This document shows positions 62,234-64,000 of a DNA stretch of 64,000 bases, one piece after another (position 1 is the stretch's first letter; every line of letters starts with the position of its first letter). This DNA is from FEN-1219 sp039933105 (lineage in GTDB: Bacteria; Pseudomonadota; Gammaproteobacteria; Steroidobacterales; Rariloculaceae). Made by a program: the position numbers and the translations under genes. The DNA lies in assembly GCA_039933105.1 (NCBI GenBank), contig JBDTOT010000001.1, forward strand, positions 124,001-188,000. Direction: 5' to 3'. Under the pieces are notes generated by a model. That model was not told the DNA's origin, searched no databases, and worked only from the letters and a program-made list of their open reading frames with translations.

Positions 62234-63709
62234 ACGGCGCTGCGCCGCGTAGCCCGCAGCGAGCACGAGCAGAATCAGAGCGAGTACCGGGTAGTTGCGC
62301 ACGCGCGCATAAGGCGTTGCGCCCACGTAGCCGCGTACCGTCTGTTTCAGAACCGCCGTTTCGAACTGCGGCACCGTCGCGGTCACGTAACCCAGTGGAT
62401 CGATGACGGCCGTGATGCCCGTATTAGCCGCACGCAACAGGTAGCGGCCAGCTTCGGCCGCGCGCACGCGTGCGATTTGCAGGTGCTGATGCGGCGCAAT
62501 CGAATTGCCGAACCAAGCGTCGTTGGTCACGTTGATGAGCAACGTGGCCTCGGGGAGATAGTGCAGCTGCTCGGCGCCGAACACGTCCTCGTAGCAAATC
62601 GTGATCGCCACGCGCTCGCCCGCCGCATCGAGCGGCGGTTGATCGGCCGCGCCGGACACCGCGTCGCCCGTCGGCAGATTCATGTACCGCATCCAGTTAC
62701 GGATGAAGCCTGGCACGGGAAAATATTCGCCGAACGGCACGAGATGGCGCTTCACGTAGATCTGCAGCGGGTCCGTCAGCGCCACGAGAATGTTCTGGAA
62801 CGATTCGGTCTCGGGGCTCGCGTTCGGCGGCAGCCGTAGAGTGCCGAGTAGAACCGTGCTTCCGCGCTTCGCCATCGCGGTACGCAGCGTCTTCAGGTAA
62901 TCACCCACGTACTCGTACAACGTCGGAATCGCCGCTTCGGGCCACACGATGAGATCCGCGCCGGCGCTCTGCTGCGTGAGGCTGCCATACAGAGTGAGCG
63001 TGCCCGGCAGTTGGTCGGGCTTCCACTTCAGGTCTTGCTCAATGGCGCCTTGGACGAGCGCGACGTTGAGGTCACGCTCCTCCGGCCGCGTAAAATCGTG
63101 ATCGTGTGCCGCAAAGCCGACACCCCACACGGCCACAGCAACGAGCGCGGCGGTGGCGCGCTCGCGGTTCGTGCCGAGCGCTAGCGTGACGAGCGCGCCG
63201 GCCGTCAGCAGCACCGCATAACTCATTGCGTGCATGCCCGCGATGGGCGCATACGCCATGAGCCATGAATCCGTCTGGCTGTAGCCGGCCGAAAGCCAAC
63301 CGAAGCCGGAGAACATCCAGCCGCGCATCCACTCCGTCAGCACGAACATCGCCGGCAGCACGCCGAGCCACGCCACCGCGCCGCGCGCGCGAAACCACCG
63401 CCCAGCGATATAGCCCGCCAGCGCGATGAACGCTGCGCACACAGCCACGAGCCCGATCGTCAGGAACCCCGCAACCGGAAGCGGCGCACCGCCAATGATG
63501 CGCACCGCGATGTACGTCCAATACGTGCCGAAGCCGAATGCGCCGCCGCCATAGACGAAGCCGATTCTGGCCGCGCGCCACGCCGGGGCGTCGTGCCACA
63601 GATAAAGGAGTACCGCAAACGACAGCGGCGCGATCCAGAATTGACCGAAAGGGGCGAAAGCGAACGGCAGCACCGCTCCGGCCAACGCAGCTTGCGAAAA
63701 GTCCCTCAC
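62225..63709 (-). CDS. lnt: Apolipoprotein N-acyltransferase
   Basis: Lnt, 494 residues, adds the third acyl chain to lipoproteins. About six to seven N-terminal hydrophobic segments precede a nitrilase domain with Glu in LIVWPEAAIPT, Lys in VKRHLVPFGEYFP and Cys in ICYEDVFG. It follows corC by 15 nt, the conserved corC-lnt pair. Confidence 0.95.
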   Translation of the reverse strand: MRDFSQAALAGAVLPFAFAPFGQFWIAPLSFAVLLYLWHDAPAWRAARIGFVYGGGAFGFGTYWTYIAVRIIGGAPLPVAGFLTIGLVAVCAAFIALAGYIAGRWFRARGAVAWLGVLPAMFVLTEWMRGWMFSGFGWLSAGYSQTDSWLMAYAPIAGMHAMSYAVLLTAGALVTLALGTNRERATAALVAVAVWGVGFAAHDHDFTRPEERDLNVALVQGAIEQDLKWKPDQLPGTLTLYGSLTQQSAGADLIVWPEAAIPTLYEYVGDYLKTLRTAMAKRGSTVLLGTLRLPPNASPETESFQNILVALTDPLQIYVKRHLVPFGEYFPVPGFIRNWMRYMNLPTGDAVSGAADQPPLDAAGERVAITICYEDVFGAEQLHYLPEATLLINVTNDAWFGNSIAPHQHLQIARVRAAEAGRYLLRAANTGITAVIDPLGYVTATVPQFETAVLKQTVRGYVGATPYARVRNYPVLALILLVLAAGYAAQRRSA

Positions 63710-63724
63710 CGCGCGAGCCCGCGG

Positions 63725-64000
63725 CTACTCGGCGGCGGGCGGCGGCAACCGCGTGACTTCGAGCGCCTGCAGGCGCCGGCGATCGCCGCGCAGCACCTTG
63801 AACCGCAGGCCCGAGTACTCGAGCTGCTCACCGCGACGTGGCAAGCGGCCGAGCTCGTGCATCACGAGCCCGCCCACCGTGTCATAGTCGGCGTCGGAGA
63901 TCTCGGTGGTGAAGAACTCGTTGAATTCCTCGATGCGCGTGAGCGCTTGCACGACGAACTTGCCGCCGTCCTGCGGCTGGATCGGTGGCGCAGCGTCCGC
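63725..64000 (-). CDS. corC: CorC/HlyC transporter-associated protein, C-terminal part
   Basis: The last 91 residues of a CorC (YbeX) protein; the start lies outside the window. The CorC_HlyC domain is recognised by ISDADYDTVGGLVMHELGRLPRRGE and RFKVLRGDRRRLQALEV (in part). The preceding CBS domains must lie beyond the edge. In E. coli it is linked to magnesium efflux or ribosome maturation. Confidence 0.88.
   Translation of the reverse strand, partial: ADAAPPIQPQDGGKFVVQALTRIEEFNEFFTTEISDADYDTVGGLVMHELGRLPRRGEQLEYSGLRFKVLRGDRRRLQALEVTRLPPPAAE

Overview
This is a GC-rich, gene-dense chromosomal window from a gammaproteobacterium. Indicators are the ygfB-pepP-ubiH-ubiI cluster divergent from zapB/zapA, 6S RNA and fau; rplM-rpsI; a CRP/Vfr regulator; maf-rng-yhdP-nitrilase-tldD; and holA-nadD-rsfS-rlmH. 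MetX/MetY methionine synthesis, a Coq7-type ubiquinone hydroxylase and the high GC suggest a lineage near Xanthomonadales, Nevskiales or Steroidobacterales. Genus cannot be set from the sequence alone. Nearly all of the window is conserved housekeeping DNA. The clearest accessory patch is at 2.4-3.7 kb, and a small palindromic element lies at 27.2 kb.

Layout. 0-13 kb: a partial oxidoreductase, a Tat-exported PhoD phosphatase, then a lower-GC patch of small minus-strand genes (DUF1801, a truncated NUDIX gene, a small exported protein, a DUF2306 membrane protein) separated by attC-like recombination sites; an M16 peptidase pair; small accessory enzymes and membrane proteins; thyA-lgt. 13-24 kb: a thioredoxin-fold DUF255 protein, an M23 peptidase, a large Nma111/Deg7-like protease, and ubiI-ubiH-pepP-ygfB. 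24-29 kb: zapB-zapA-6S RNA-fau-EVE, a 29-residue very basic protein, rpiA, a 141-bp palindromic element, tRNA-Gln(CUG) and rplM-rpsI. 28-37 kb: coq7, crp/vfr with two perfect CRP operators, djlA, purC, yihY, pmbA, purE-purK and an ATPase-FHA fusion.

37-50 kb is a long minus-strand run: tldD, a nitrilase, yhdP, rng, maf, rlmH, rsfS, nadD, holA, a Trm112-like protein, yidD and cysS. 51-64 kb: hisI, a double-BON lipoprotein, a HExxH protein paired with lptE, a CoA-binding protein, metY-metX, OsmC, a flavin monooxygenase, leuS, a GT1 glycosyltransferase, lnt and the end of corC.

How the genes connect. UbiH, UbiI and Coq7 can supply three ring hydroxylations of ubiquinone. PurC, PurE and PurK work in purine synthesis. 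PmbA and TldD form one protease. Lgt and Lnt both modify lipoproteins such as LptE. ZapA and the ZapB-like protein belong to the divisome. The most unusual items are the attC-bearing cassette remnant without an integrase, the palindromic element that could terminate rpiA and tRNA-Gln, the tandem CRP sites before crp, the tiny basic protein gene and the double-protease-domain Deg protein. No gap longer than 300 bases lacks a gene.
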